A DNA stretch of 64,000 nucleotides. Origin: Collinsella sp. AF23-4AC. GTDB lineage: Bacteria; Actinomycetota; Coriobacteriia; Coriobacteriales; Coriobacteriaceae. How positions within the stretch are numbered: position 1 is the stretch's first letter; each line of letters opens with the position of its first letter. Positions 33,264-41,298 of this stretch are shown here, in pieces. The notes below the pieces were generated by a model that did not search any database, was not told where the DNA came from, and worked only from the letters and a program-made list of their open reading frames with translations. A program made the position numbers and the translations under genes. The stretch lies in NCBI RefSeq assembly GCF_003462685.1, contig NZ_QRVE01000002.1:263928-327927 (forward strand), written 5' to 3'.

Positions 33264-34094
33264 ATGGATCGCAGTAAGGTACCTGCCGTTCTATCCATCG
33301 CAGGATCCGATTCCAGCGGTGGCGCCGGCATTCAGGCCGACATCAAGACCATCACGGCGCACCGCCTGTATGCCGAGACGGCCATCACCGCCATCACCGC
33401 ACAGAACACCCTGGGCGTCACCGCCGTGCAGAACATCTCCCCGGATATTGTCGCGGCGCAGATCGATGCCGTTTTTGACGATATCCGCCCCAACGCCGTC
33501 AAAATCGGCATGGTTTCCTCTGCCGAGATTATCGATGTTATCGCCGACCGCCTGAGCGCCTGGAACGCGACAAACGTGGTAGTCGACCCCGTCATGGTCG
33601 CCACCTCGGGCGCTCGTCTGATCGCAGAGGACGCCGCCGAAGCGCTTACACACCGCCTGTTCCCGCTGGCAACCGTCATCACGCCCAATATTCCCGAGGC
33701 CATGGCGCTGCTCGATTACGAGGTCGATTCCGAGCGCACGCAGCAAAATGCTGCCATGCTCCTCACCCGCCGCTTTGGTTGCGCATCCCTCGTTAAGGGT
33801 GGGCATCTTGTCAACGAGGCCAACGATGTACTGGCCGAACCCGCGCCACTCGATGACGAGGGCAACCATCTGGGAGATCCACTCACCACGTGGTTCCGCC
33901 ACAAGCGCATCGAGACCGACAACACGCACGGCACCGGCTGCACGCTCTCGTCCGCCATCGCCTGCGCGCTGGCCCAGGGCATGGATCTTGCCGACGCCGT
34001 CAATGCGGGCAAGGCATACCTGACAGGCGCTCTGGCCGCCGGCCTGAACATGGGCAAAGGCTCCGGCCCCGTCAATCACATGTGGCAGTATTAA
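33264..34094 (+). CDS. thiD: Hydroxymethylpyrimidine/phosphomethylpyrimidine kinase ThiD
   Basis: A 276-residue ribokinase-like kinase that phosphorylates HMP and HMP-P. The ThiD N-terminus LSIAGSDSSGGAGIQADIKT, the middle VVDPVMVATSGARL, and the catalytic anion hole NTHGTGCTLSSAIACALA are present. ATG 33264 has AAGGGAG upstream. It forms a thiamine locus with thiC, but the 180-bp gap with hairpin and -10 box suggests partly independent transcription. Pyridoxine kinase activity is possible in this family. Confidence 0.95.
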   Translation: MDRSKVPAVLSIAGSDSSGGAGIQADIKTITAHRLYAETAITAITAQNTLGVTAVQNISPDIVAAQIDAVFDDIRPNAVKIGMVSSAEIIDVIADRLSAWNATNVVVDPVMVATSGARLIAEDAAEALTHRLFPLATVITPNIPEAMALLDYEVDSERTQQNAAMLLTRRFGCASLVKGGHLVNEANDVLAEPAPLDDEGNHLGDPLTTWFRHKRIETDNTHGTGCTLSSAIACALAQGMDLADAVNAGKAYLTGALAAGLNMGKGSGPVNHMWQY

Positions 34095-34103
34095 GATTCG
34101 CAG

Positions 34104-34148
34104 CCCAAACCACCGCAAAGGGGACAGACACCTTTGCGGTGGTTTGGG
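34104..34148. terminator. Hairpin between convergent thiD and SGNH gene
   Basis: An 18-bp perfect stem (34104-34121 with 34131-34148) and 9-nt loop GGACAGACA. There is no T-tract on either side, so it may act as a bidirectional barrier or decay-stop rather than a classical terminator. Confidence 0.65.
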
Positions 34149-34154
34149 GTCGCG

Positions 34155-34814
34155 CTACTCACCGAGCATCTCTCGGAGCTTGGCTGCCACGGCGTGGCCC
34201 AGGTTCTCGTGGCTTTCGGGCATCATGTGCAGATAATCGATATCGCCCGGCTCGGCAAACTCGGCGGCATTCAAAAAGTCGCAGCCAAACTGCTCGGCTA
34301 CGTGCGCGTAGTACTCGGCAAAATGCTCCGAGGCCTCGGCGGAATGCTCGTCAAAATCGGTCATATACACATCGGCGATCTGCGGCTTAATCTTGATAGG
34401 CGCCATCAGCAAAATGCGCGGGCAGGGCGCGGCATCGGTCCAGGGAAACGCGCGGACGGCGCGAATCAGCGCCATGGCGCCACGGGCGATATCGGAAGCC
34501 GTCACGTTAAAGACCGTCTTACAGTCGTTGGTGCCCAGCATGATCACAATGGCGTCCAGCGGCTTATGGGCCTCGAGCAGCATCGGAAGCGCGCGAATGC
34601 CGTTGAGGTTAGTGTCCAGGTGGCACATATCGTCGCGCACCGTCGTGCGGCCGTTGAGCCCCTCCTCAATCACATGCCAGTCCTCGCCCAGGTCACGCTG
34701 CGCCACGCCGCACCAGCGTACATCCTGCGCATAGCGTACCGCGGTGCCATCGCGCATACCAGCCGGATCATAGCCATAGGTGTTGCTGTCGCCAAAGCAC
34801 ATAACGTTTTTCAT
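34155..34814 (-). CDS. SGNH/GDSL-type hydrolase
   Basis: A 219-residue esterase-like enzyme. Block I is CFGDSNTYGYDP (catalytic Ser), block III GTNDCKTVF, and block V IDYLHMMPESHENLG (Asp and His). There is no signal peptide, so it is cytoplasmic. It resembles arylesterase/acyl-CoA thioesterase I-like members; the substrate is unknown. ATG 34814 has GGGGAG 6 nt upstream. It is the gene downstream of the PARG-like gene, from which a terminator separates it. Confidence 0.88.
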   Translation of the reverse strand: MKNVMCFGDSNTYGYDPAGMRDGTAVRYAQDVRWCGVAQRDLGEDWHVIEEGLNGRTTVRDDMCHLDTNLNGIRALPMLLEAHKPLDAIVIMLGTNDCKTVFNVTASDIARGAMALIRAVRAFPWTDAAPCPRILLMAPIKIKPQIADVYMTDFDEHSAEASEHFAEYYAHVAEQFGCDFLNAAEFAEPGDIDYLHMMPESHENLGHAVAAKLREMLGE

Positions 34815-34832
34815 CGTAAGCTCCCCACTCAA

Positions 34833-34867
34833 TAAAAAGCCGACGGAAGCAGCCTCTCCCGTCGGCT
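34833..34867 (-). terminator. Terminator after PARG-like gene
   Basis: A 9-bp stem AGCCGACGG/CCGTCGGCT with 12-nt loop is followed on the minus strand by TTTTATT. Confidence 0.85.
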
Positions 34868-34892
34868 CGACCTATCTGCCAGCACGTACCGA

Positions 34893-36035
34893 TTACAGGT
34901 ACTTGCGCCAATCGTCCTCGTCCTCATCGTCCTCGGCAGCGGCCTGAGCCCGCTCGGCGGCACGGGCGGCCGCAGTGCGGGCGGCAACCTGGGCATAGGA
35001 CTCCTCGTTGCGCTCGGGGAAGCTTGCCAACACATGCTCGAACTTGGCGAAGTCCTCATCCCAGCGCGTAGAAGGCACAGCAAAGAAGACCTGCTTGACC
35101 TTGAAGTCGCCCGATGCGAGCTCCTTGCGGAAAATCTCGGCCACGGCCTCGGCATCAAAACCGTTGTTGTCGCAGCCCCAAGCGCCCAGTACGAGCTTCT
35201 CGCGATCCAGCTCGTCGCAGATGGCGAGCACAAAGCGGATACGGTCGCGCAGCGCGTCCAGCAGCGCATCGTCGCTCACGCGGTACTCCTGGCGTGCGCG
35301 CTTGGCATTGGGCGCGGCGGCCACGATCACATCGGCATACGCATGCACGTGGTTGCGGTCAAAACGCACCGCAGGCACTACCAGCGCACGGTTGCGGTAG
35401 AGCTCGCAGTTGATATTGCGGCGACGGTTCTCGCCATACCACTTGCGCTGCTTGTCGAGCACGTTGTACAGATACGAATCGGCGCAGAGCGTAGCCTCCT
35501 GGCCCAGATAGCCCTGGATGTAGCCGCCACCCGGGTTGGTGAACGAGGCAAAGGCGAGCACTGCCATGTCGCAAAACTGCGCATAGCCACGGCCGTTGTC
35601 CAGAATGGCCTGCGTGGCGGAGGCATCAAGCACGGTGACCTCGGGCAGGGTCGGAGCGGGCTCCTCGGCAGGCGCGGACTCGGTCTCTGCGGGCTCCTCA
35701 GCAGGCGCGGACTCAGCTTCGGCGATTTCCTCGGCAGGCTCCTCGACGGGCTCGGGCGCCACCTCGACATCGACAGCAGCCTCGACGTCCTCGGCAGCTT
35801 GCTCCTCAGCAGCCGCTGCCTTCTGAACCTTGGCCTTCATCGCCGCGACAAAGCCGGCGGGCATGCCGTCAAACTCGCGAACACCGGCAAGCGAACGCTC
35901 GATATCCTTGGCGAACGCTTCGGACACAGTCGCCACATGGCGCTCGGCGGCCTTGGCACGGGCCTCGCGCTTGGGATTGGGCTGACCCGCTCGGTTGGAC
36001 CTGCGGTTACGGTTCCTGTTGTCGACGTCTGCCAT
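34893..36035 (-). CDS. TIGR02452-type PARG-like macrodomain protein, catalytic Glu apparently replaced
   Basis: A 380-residue protein. It opens with an Arg/Asn-rich segment, has a 60-residue Glu/Pro/Ala-rich linker (about residues 85-145), then a microbial PARG domain: FTNPGGGYIQGYLGQEATLC, YADVIVAAAPNAKRAR and LGAWGCDNNGFDAEAVAEIF. In ADP-ribose glycohydrolases the loop is GGG-X6-8-QEE and the second Glu is catalytic; here it reads QEA, so hydrolysis may be lost while ADP-ribose binding remains. The C-terminus is acidic (EDDEDEDDWRKYL). ATG 36035 has GAAAGG upstream. Confidence 0.82.
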   Translation of the reverse strand: MADVDNRNRNRRSNRAGQPNPKREARAKAAERHVATVSEAFAKDIERSLAGVREFDGMPAGFVAAMKAKVQKAAAAEEQAAEDVEAAVDVEVAPEPVEEPAEEIAEAESAPAEEPAETESAPAEEPAPTLPEVTVLDASATQAILDNGRGYAQFCDMAVLAFASFTNPGGGYIQGYLGQEATLCADSYLYNVLDKQRKWYGENRRRNINCELYRNRALVVPAVRFDRNHVHAYADVIVAAAPNAKRARQEYRVSDDALLDALRDRIRFVLAICDELDREKLVLGAWGCDNNGFDAEAVAEIFRKELASGDFKVKQVFFAVPSTRWDEDFAKFEHVLASFPERNEESYAQVAARTAAARAAERAQAAAEDDEDEDDWRKYL

Positions 36036-36098
36036 AAGTGGTCACCTTTCCTGTCGCTGCCGCTATCGGCTTTTCCCATCCATGATACCCCGCCGCTA

Positions 36099-36127
36099 CA
36101 AAAAAGACGGCCCCGCAGGACCGCCTT
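36099..36127 (-). terminator. Terminator after Bax inhibitor-1 family gene
   Basis: A 10-bp stem with two G-U pairs (36104-36127), loop TGCG, followed on the minus strand by TTTTTTG. Confidence 0.85.
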
Positions 36128-36174
36128 TCACATCGTTTTACCGCGTCCGACAAGAAACGCTGCAATCCCCCGCG

Positions 36175-36870
36175 CTAGTCGCGACGACCGAGGATGTTCA
36201 GGATGCGCAGGAACACGTTGATAATGTCCACGAACAGATTGGACGCCATGAGCACCGCATTGGGCAGCGTGGGCGGCACCGTCGTGGCAACATAGGTGTC
36301 GTAGCCAATAAAGCCGGCGAACACCACGATCACGATCAGGTCGGTGATGGTCTGCGAGACGCCCATAAACATCAGCACGATCTCAACCAGAATAGTGGCG
36401 AGCAGAATGCCAAAGCCGATGCCATATACGCGCTGGAAAAACTTGGGGAACGTCACGCCCAAGGCGCCAAAGACAAAGGTGATGGCGGCCGTGGCGATAA
36501 AGGCAGTGTTGATGGTGGGCAGGTCGTAGTTGGCAAGGCCAAACGACGCGGTCAGGCCAAAGGTACTCGCAAAGATTACGTAGCCCACAAGGGACAGACC
36601 CACGGACTGCTTGCCCGCAGCAGCCGACATCATGACCATGCCGACGATGGTTAAAATAAACGAGCCAAAGACCAGTGGCAGGGCGGCGCCGCTCATCATC
36701 ATGCGGGCAAACGCCATGGTGCTCGTAAAGTAAGCACCGGCGCCCATGGCGCAAAAGCCCAAGAAGATGAGGGCGGACATGGCAAGATTGTACGCGCGCG
36801 GCGACATCTCCTTGGCGCGGCTTGCGCCGGTCTCGATGGGGCCGTTCTGATAGCCCTGGATATCGTTCAT
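36175..36870 (-). CDS. Bax inhibitor-1/YccA family membrane protein
   Basis: A 231-residue protein with seven hydrophobic segments, typical of the BI-1/TMBIM family (YbhL/YetJ-like), some of which are pH-sensitive calcium leak channels. The family signature is seen in FGALGVTFPKFFQRVYGIG and in the C-terminal GYDTYVATTVPPTLPNAVLMASNLFVDIINVFLRIL. Role in this organism is unknown. ATG 36870 has AAAGGA upstream. Its promoter must lie in the short gap to the DUF gene upstream. Confidence 0.9.
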   Translation of the reverse strand: MNDIQGYQNGPIETGASRAKEMSPRAYNLAMSALIFLGFCAMGAGAYFTSTMAFARMMMSGAALPLVFGSFILTIVGMVMMSAAAGKQSVGLSLVGYVIFASTFGLTASFGLANYDLPTINTAFIATAAITFVFGALGVTFPKFFQRVYGIGFGILLATILVEIVLMFMGVSQTITDLIVIVVFAGFIGYDTYVATTVPPTLPNAVLMASNLFVDIINVFLRILNILGRRD

Positions 36871-36949
36871 ACTTCGTCCTTTCAAAAAGCGCCACAACAG
36901 CGCCGTAGGTGACAAGATTCCTGCCATTGTACCCGAATGCCGCGCGCTC

Positions 36950-37288
36950 TTACCTGCGGCGCTCGCCCTCGAGCGTACGATCAAAAGCCCAGACCCACCA
37001 ACGCATCACGTGCGCCTGCGAGCCGTCCGCCCGCTCACGCGTTTGGTCCTCCAGATACAACTCGGTCGCATGTCCACCAAAACGTACCTTATAGGTTGCC
37101 GTACGAATGCCGTGAACCGTCAGGCCAAAACCGGTGGACGAGACAATCTCGTCGATCGTAAAGCAACGGCCGTCGACCCAGCAGACGGTGACCGGCACGA
37201 CTTGTCCGCCCGCAAGGATGCGGGTCACGACGTCCACATACTGCTTGTGCACGCGCCGAGTTTTGCCGTCTGTCTGTCGATATTCCAT
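36950..37288 (-). CDS. Unrecognised small protein (112 aa)
   Basis: A 112-residue soluble protein with a beta-rich middle (VVPVTVCWVDGRCFTIDEI) and a tail LYLEDQTRERADGSQAH then WWVWAFDRTLEGERRR. No signal peptide or TM helix. The frame stays open upstream to 37375, but ATG 37288 has AGGAGG only 1-2 nt away, which is unusually close; ATG 37309 lacks a ribosome site. I do not recognise a named family. Confidence 0.6.
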   Translation of the reverse strand: MEYRQTDGKTRRVHKQYVDVVTRILAGGQVVPVTVCWVDGRCFTIDEIVSSTGFGLTVHGIRTATYKVRFGGHATELYLEDQTRERADGSQAHVMRWWVWAFDRTLEGERRR

Positions 37289-37538
37289 GCCTCCTATTAT
37301 CGAACGCATGTTTGCATATTGTAAAGCGAACAGACTGTGGTTTTGGGGTGTTGGGGCGCGCGCACGTGTCCTCATGGTGTGTTAGCAAAAAGAACACCCG
37401 CGGTCAACAGGGCTAATATTCATTTTTAGTGCCAAAAAATTCACTGCTCCCATCAGAACTCGGTAAAGAAACCCGCAGGAGGTGATACGATTTATCATGT
37501 TTCTGTAACGTGCCTGCAAACTTCGAGAAAGCCCATAT

Positions 37539-38588
37539 ATGGACGTAACGTTCTCAACCTTCCTCGGCCAACTTGTGTCGAACCCAGTCCTTGCCGTCAC
37601 CGTGATCCTCGCGCTCGGCGCCATCTTCGTCAATGGATGGACCGACGCACCCAACGCCATCGCGACCTGCGTCACCACGCGTTGCATGCCCGCCCGCGCC
37701 GCCATCCTCATGAGTGCCGCATTCAACTTCCTTGGCGTGCTCATCATGACGCACTTTAACGCGAGCGTCGCCAACACCATCTCCCATATTGTCGACTTTG
37801 GCGGAAACAGCACCATGGCGCTCGCCTGCCTGTGCGCGGCGCTGTTCTCCATCGTCGTCTACGGCGCCACAGCGTCGCGTTTTGGCATCCCCACCTCGCA
37901 AAGCCACAGCCTTATCGCCGGCCTGACCGGTGCCGCCATCGCCCTCGGCGGTGCGAGCAGCGTCAACGTCCACGAGTGGATGAAGGTCATCTACGGCCTG
38001 GCGCTCTCCATCGGCCTGGGCTTTGTCATGGGCTGGGTCCTGTGCAAGCTCGTCTCGATTCTTTTCGCCGCCGCCAACAGGCGACGTGCCAATGTCTTCT
38101 TTAAATACGCTCAGATCGCAAGCGCTGCGGCCATGAGCTTTATGCACGGCGCGCAGGATGGACAGAAGTTCATCGGCGTGCTCTTTTTAGGCGTGGCCTT
38201 TGCCAGCGGCCAGACGAGCGTCGGCGATGCCGGCATCCCCATCTGGATTATGCTGCTGTGCTCGGCCACCATGGGCATCGGCACCAGCGTGGGCGGCGAG
38301 CGCATCATCAAGTCCGTTGGCCAGAGCATGGTCAAGCTCGAAAAGTACCAGGGCTTCTCCGCCGACCTCGCGGGCGCCGCAAACCTGCTGCTTGCCACCC
38401 TTACCGGCATCCCCGTGTCCTCCACCCATATCAAGACCTGCGCCATCATGGGCGTCGGTGCCGTCAAGCGCCTTTCGGCCATCAACTTCGGCGTCGTCAA
38501 GGACATGATGTTCACCTGGTTCTTCACCTTCCCCGCCTGCGGACTCATCAGCTTTGTCATGGCCAAGCTGTTCATGATGTTCATCTAG
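37539..38588 (+). CDS. pit: Inorganic phosphate transporter, PiT family
   Basis: A 349-residue membrane protein. The PiT signature pairs are present: NGWTDAPNAIATCVTTRCMPARAA in the N-half and GIPTSQSHSLIAGLTGAAIA, then in the C-half MHGAQDGQKFIGVLFLG and GIPVSSTHIKTCAIMGVGAVK. It is a low-affinity symporter of phosphate (as metal phosphate). The 207-residue DUF47 gene follows in the same operon, as usual. ATG 37539. The high-affinity pst system is 4 kb away on the opposite strand. Confidence 0.93.
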   Translation: MDVTFSTFLGQLVSNPVLAVTVILALGAIFVNGWTDAPNAIATCVTTRCMPARAAILMSAAFNFLGVLIMTHFNASVANTISHIVDFGGNSTMALACLCAALFSIVVYGATASRFGIPTSQSHSLIAGLTGAAIALGGASSVNVHEWMKVIYGLALSIGLGFVMGWVLCKLVSILFAAANRRRANVFFKYAQIASAAAMSFMHGAQDGQKFIGVLFLGVAFASGQTSVGDAGIPIWIMLLCSATMGIGTSVGGERIIKSVGQSMVKLEKYQGFSADLAGAANLLLATLTGIPVSSTHIKTCAIMGVGAVKRLSAINFGVVKDMMFTWFFTFPACGLISFVMAKLFMMFI

Positions 38589-38655
38589 TCAAACCGAGCG
38601 TCCATCCGGACCGTAATGCCTCGCCCACCCGTCTTCGCCTCGAAAGGACCCACTC

Positions 38656-39279
38656 ATGGCAAAGAAACCCGATTCGTTCTACTTTGACAACTACGTCGCC
38701 TGCGCCGACCTCGCCGTCCAGGCCGCCGAGCTGCTTACCCAGATTTTTGAGAACTTCGATCCCGCGAAGATTCACGATATGCTCGAGGAGATGCATGCGA
38801 TCGAGCATGCGGCAGACAAGAAGCACCATGAGCTCGAAGACGCCCTGCTCACCGCCTTTATCACCCCGCTCGAGCGCGAGGATCTGGACCTGATGAGCTG
38901 CTCGCTCGACACCGTGCTCGACCGCATCGAGGGCGTCGTGCAGCGCGTCTACTTCACCAACATCCAGAGCATCCACCCCGATGCCATCGTCATCGCTCAC
39001 AAGGTGACCGACGCCTGCCGCGCCATGAAGGACCTTATGGTCGAGCTTCCCAACTACCGCAAGTCCAAAACGCTGCGCGAGCTCGTCATCCAGATCAACA
39101 CCATCGAGTCCGAGGCCGACGAGCTCTATATCAACGCCATGCGAAACCTGCACGTTAACGGCAAGGACCCGCTCGAGGTCATCGCTTGGCGTGACGTGTA
39201 CGCCTTCCTGGAGTACTGCGCTGACTGCTGTGAGAATGTGGCCGATGTTGTGGATTCGATTGTCATGAAGAACAGTTAA
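38656..39279 (+). CDS. DUF47/PhoU-like regulator of PiT transporter
   Basis: A 207-residue all-helical protein of the DUF47 family (YkaA/Pit accessory protein), structurally related to PhoU. ExxxD-type metal motifs appear at HAIEHAADKKHHELED and QINTIESEADELYIN. It is thought to regulate the PiT transporter next to it. ATG 38656 has AAAGGA upstream; 67 bp separate it from pit. Confidence 0.9.
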   Translation: MAKKPDSFYFDNYVACADLAVQAAELLTQIFENFDPAKIHDMLEEMHAIEHAADKKHHELEDALLTAFITPLEREDLDLMSCSLDTVLDRIEGVVQRVYFTNIQSIHPDAIVIAHKVTDACRAMKDLMVELPNYRKSKTLRELVIQINTIESEADELYINAMRNLHVNGKDPLEVIAWRDVYAFLEYCADCCENVADVVDSIVMKNS

Positions 39280-39303
39280 TTGGGGGCACGTATCCCCCCG
39301 GTC

Positions 39304-39379
39304 GCGGGCCCGCCACTAATACCCTTTTCACTCCGGCTGCAAGCAGAGTCGTTCAAAAGGTATTAGTGGTCGGGCCCGC
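39304..39379. repeat. 25-bp imperfect inverted repeat after DUF47 gene
   Basis: Arms 39304-39328 and 39355-39379 pair as 9, 11 and 4 bp separated by single-nucleotide bulges (GCGGGCCCG, CCACTAATACC, TTTT). The 26-nt loop holds CACTCC and GCAGAGT. No T-tract follows. The sequence at the left arm/loop junction, CTTTTCACTC, is shared with the inverted repeat at 25519-25647. Confidence 0.7.
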
Positions 39380-39384
39380 TCCCT

Positions 39385-39562
39385 TACGTACCACCATTGG
39401 GAACTTTGGCTGATAGGTTTAGCGCAATGGGGGTTTGGCTGAAGGGACCTTTGGTACCCGTTCGGACACTTTGGCCCTTGATGAGCGTTTGGCCGATTGC
39501 TGCTTTGGGTACTCTTTGGGTTACTTTGGGTTTGTTTGATTTTTAATTGTAGGAGGGCTTGT
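39385..39562. other. T/G-rich region upstream of nitroreductase
   Basis: The plus strand contains TTTGG eight times in about 135 bp (from 39400 to 39535), with few C residues. No ORF is convincing here. It precedes a gene whose first 80 codons mostly end in T. Confidence 0.5.
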
Positions 39563-40093
39563 ATGTCTTATTTGGATTTGGCTCGTGGTCGGTATTCTTG
39601 TCGTTCTTTTGAAGACCGTCCTGTTGAGCAAGCTGTTGTGGATGCCATTGTTGAGGCGGGGCGGATTGCTCCTTCTGCTTGTAGTAATCATCCAGCCCGT
39701 GTGATGATGCTGGATACGCCTGAGCTGTTGGAGAAGGCTGCTGCTTGTCAGCCTCGGTTTGCTCGTGATGGGTCTATCTTTGGAGCTCCGCTTGTCTTCC
39801 TTATTTGCAGCGTTACCGATGATGCTTGGGTACGCCCGTATGACCAGATGAATTCCAGTGAAATCGATACGTCCATCGTGTGTGATCAGATGATGATGGA
39901 GGCCACCGAGCAGGGCCTGGGAACGTGCTGGGTATGCCATTTTAAGCCTGAGGTGGCACAGGAGCAGTTCAACCTGCCCGAGGGCGTCTATCCCTATCAC
40001 ATGCTCGTCTGCGGCTATCCCGCCGACCATATCGCCGACCCCGAGCATCGCGAGGCCCGCACCATTCCCCTCTCCGACTTCCTCCTCAAGTAG
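39563..40093 (+). CDS. Nitroreductase family protein
   Basis: A 176-residue FMN-dependent oxidoreductase. The family start ARGRYSCRSFEDRPV, APSACSNHPARVMML, and TEQGLGTCWVCHFKPEV are clear, with C-terminal GYPADHIADPE. The substrate is unknown. ATG 39563 has AGGAGG 6 nt upstream. Oddly, the first about 80 codons strongly prefer T in the third position (TCT, GCT, CGT, TTG), whereas the last 60 prefer C (GCC, ATC, CTC), matching the rest of the window. Confidence 0.87.
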   Translation: MSYLDLARGRYSCRSFEDRPVEQAVVDAIVEAGRIAPSACSNHPARVMMLDTPELLEKAAACQPRFARDGSIFGAPLVFLICSVTDDAWVRPYDQMNSSEIDTSIVCDQMMMEATEQGLGTCWVCHFKPEVAQEQFNLPEGVYPYHMLVCGYPADHIADPEHREARTIPLSDFLLK

Positions 40094-40140
40094 TTTTTGG
40101 CACATGCCCTAAAACCTACCTTTTACCGCTCACCCATTTG

Positions 40141-40178
40141 CCGAGTTCTGCGCCACTATGTGCAGGGCTCGGTTTTTT
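40141..40178 (+). terminator. Nitroreductase terminator
   Basis: CCGAG/CTCGG stem with inner CTGC/GCAG pairs, followed by TTTTTT. Confidence 0.85.
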
Positions 40179-40203
40179 ATGTTGCGCGCCCCTGCGCAGT
40201 TAT

Positions 40204-40233
40204 AAAAAAGGACCCGCAAGGTGCGGGTCCTTT
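40204..40233 (-). terminator. divIVA terminator
   Basis: An 11-bp perfect stem AAAGGACCCGC/GCGGGTCCTTT with 5-nt loop, followed on the minus strand by TTTTTTAT. Confidence 0.92.
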
Positions 40234-40259
40234 CTAGGCACTAAATTGTAGGACGAATG

Positions 40260-40934
40260 TTAGTCCAAGTCGTCGGCGGCAAAGTTGTCGATCGGGGCGA
40301 AAGGATCGGCCACGGGGACAACCGGGTCAGCGACGGGCAGCGGCTCGGCGGGAACAGTCACCGCAGGAGAAGCGGCAGAACCGACCGGCGTGGAGGCCAT
40401 GAGGTCGGCCGGGAAGGAGTTCTGGGCATCGTCCATGAAGTGCTGGATGAGCTTGAGGTACTCGGCCTTGAACTCCTCGCGGGAGGCCTTCAGACGGTCG
40501 ATCTCCTCGAGCTCGGCCTGCTTCTCGGTCAGAGCCTGGCGGATAACCTCGCGGGCCTTGGCGTCAGCCTCGTTGCGGATACGCTCAGCGTTCTCGTTGG
40601 CATCGTTAACGATGGTCTCAGCGGTCTGCTGGGCAGCGATCAGGGCAGCGGAAATCTGGCGCTCCTGAGCGGAGAAGTCAGGGGCGGGAGCAGCCACGGG
40701 GGCGGCAGGAACGGCCTGGGCGGTGGCATCCTGAGCCTGGGCAAGCTGAGCCTGCGCATCGGCAAGCTGCTGCTCGGTAGCAGTCAGACGACCCTTAAGG
40801 TCGACGATCTTAGCGAGCATGGCGTCAACCTCGGAGGACAGCGTCTCCAAGAAGACGTCGACCTCAGCAGGATCGTAGCCACGCTTGGCCTCAGAGAAAG
40901 TCTGGGCCTGGATGTCTGCAGGGGTAATAGCCAT
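40260..40934 (-). CDS. divIVA: DivIVA-domain protein
   Basis: A 224-residue coiled-coil protein. The N-terminal membrane-curvature-sensing domain is MAITPADIQAQTFSEAKRGYD then DPAEVDVFLETLSSEVDAML; a first coiled coil, an Ala/Pro-rich linker (about 70-88), a long second coiled coil (about 90-175), and a Pro/Val/Ala-rich tail follow. In Actinobacteria DivIVA (Wag31) marks poles and septa and directs wall growth. ATG 40934 has AAGGAG upstream. It is the last gene of yggS-sepF-yggT-divIVA. Confidence 0.92.
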   Translation of the reverse strand: MAITPADIQAQTFSEAKRGYDPAEVDVFLETLSSEVDAMLAKIVDLKGRLTATEQQLADAQAQLAQAQDATAQAVPAAPVAAPAPDFSAQERQISAALIAAQQTAETIVNDANENAERIRNEADAKAREVIRQALTEKQAELEEIDRLKASREEFKAEYLKLIQHFMDDAQNSFPADLMASTPVGSAASPAVTVPAEPLPVADPVVPVADPFAPIDNFAADDLD

Positions 40935-40995
40935 AACAAGTCTCCTTTTTCATCGCCTCGGCGCTACACGCCCGACGTAAGTTACTAAGTCAGTT

Positions 40996-41277
40996 CTACA
41001 CGAGTATACCTATAAGAAGCTGCAGAACCAGCCTCTGCACCAACTGCAACGCAATAATCGCAACGACCGGCGAAAAATCGATACCGCCCATCGGCGGGAT
41101 GAAACGACGGAACAGGTTGAGCCACGGACCGCACACGCTATCAAGCACCGCGGCAATATCCTGAAGCAAACCGCCCTGCTTCATGGGAATCCACGTCATA
41201 AAGCAGTAGACGACAATGAGCGTGGAATAGAAGTTGAACAGCGTGTTGACCAGCTGGACGATAGTGTAGATGTTGAT
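40996..41277 (-). CDS. YggT family membrane protein, apparent AUC start
   Basis: A 93-residue protein with two TM helices. The C-terminal YggT block is CGPWLNLFRRFIPPMGGIDF then SPVVAIIALQLVQRLV. The first helix (NIYTIVQLVNTLFNFYSTLI) is also encoded in frame, but no ATG, GTG or TTG lies between the upstream in-frame stop and that helix. GAGGAG sits 6 nt before an ATC at 41277, which is therefore the likely start codon; an ATT two codons earlier is too close. The first ATG (41199) would remove the first helix. It begins 21 nt after the sepF stop. Confidence 0.8.
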   Translation of the reverse strand: MNIYTIVQLVNTLFNFYSTLIVVYCFMTWIPMKQGGLLQDIAAVLDSVCGPWLNLFRRFIPPMGGIDFSPVVAIIALQLVQRLVLQLLIGILV

Positions 41278-41298
41278 GGGAATCTCCTCGTCTTGTCT

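Noticed and set aside
37490-37515. AGGAGGTGATACG ribosome-site-like sequence before the PiT gene
   Set aside because: The ATG that follows at a plausible distance is stopped after two codons; likely chance or leader sequence.
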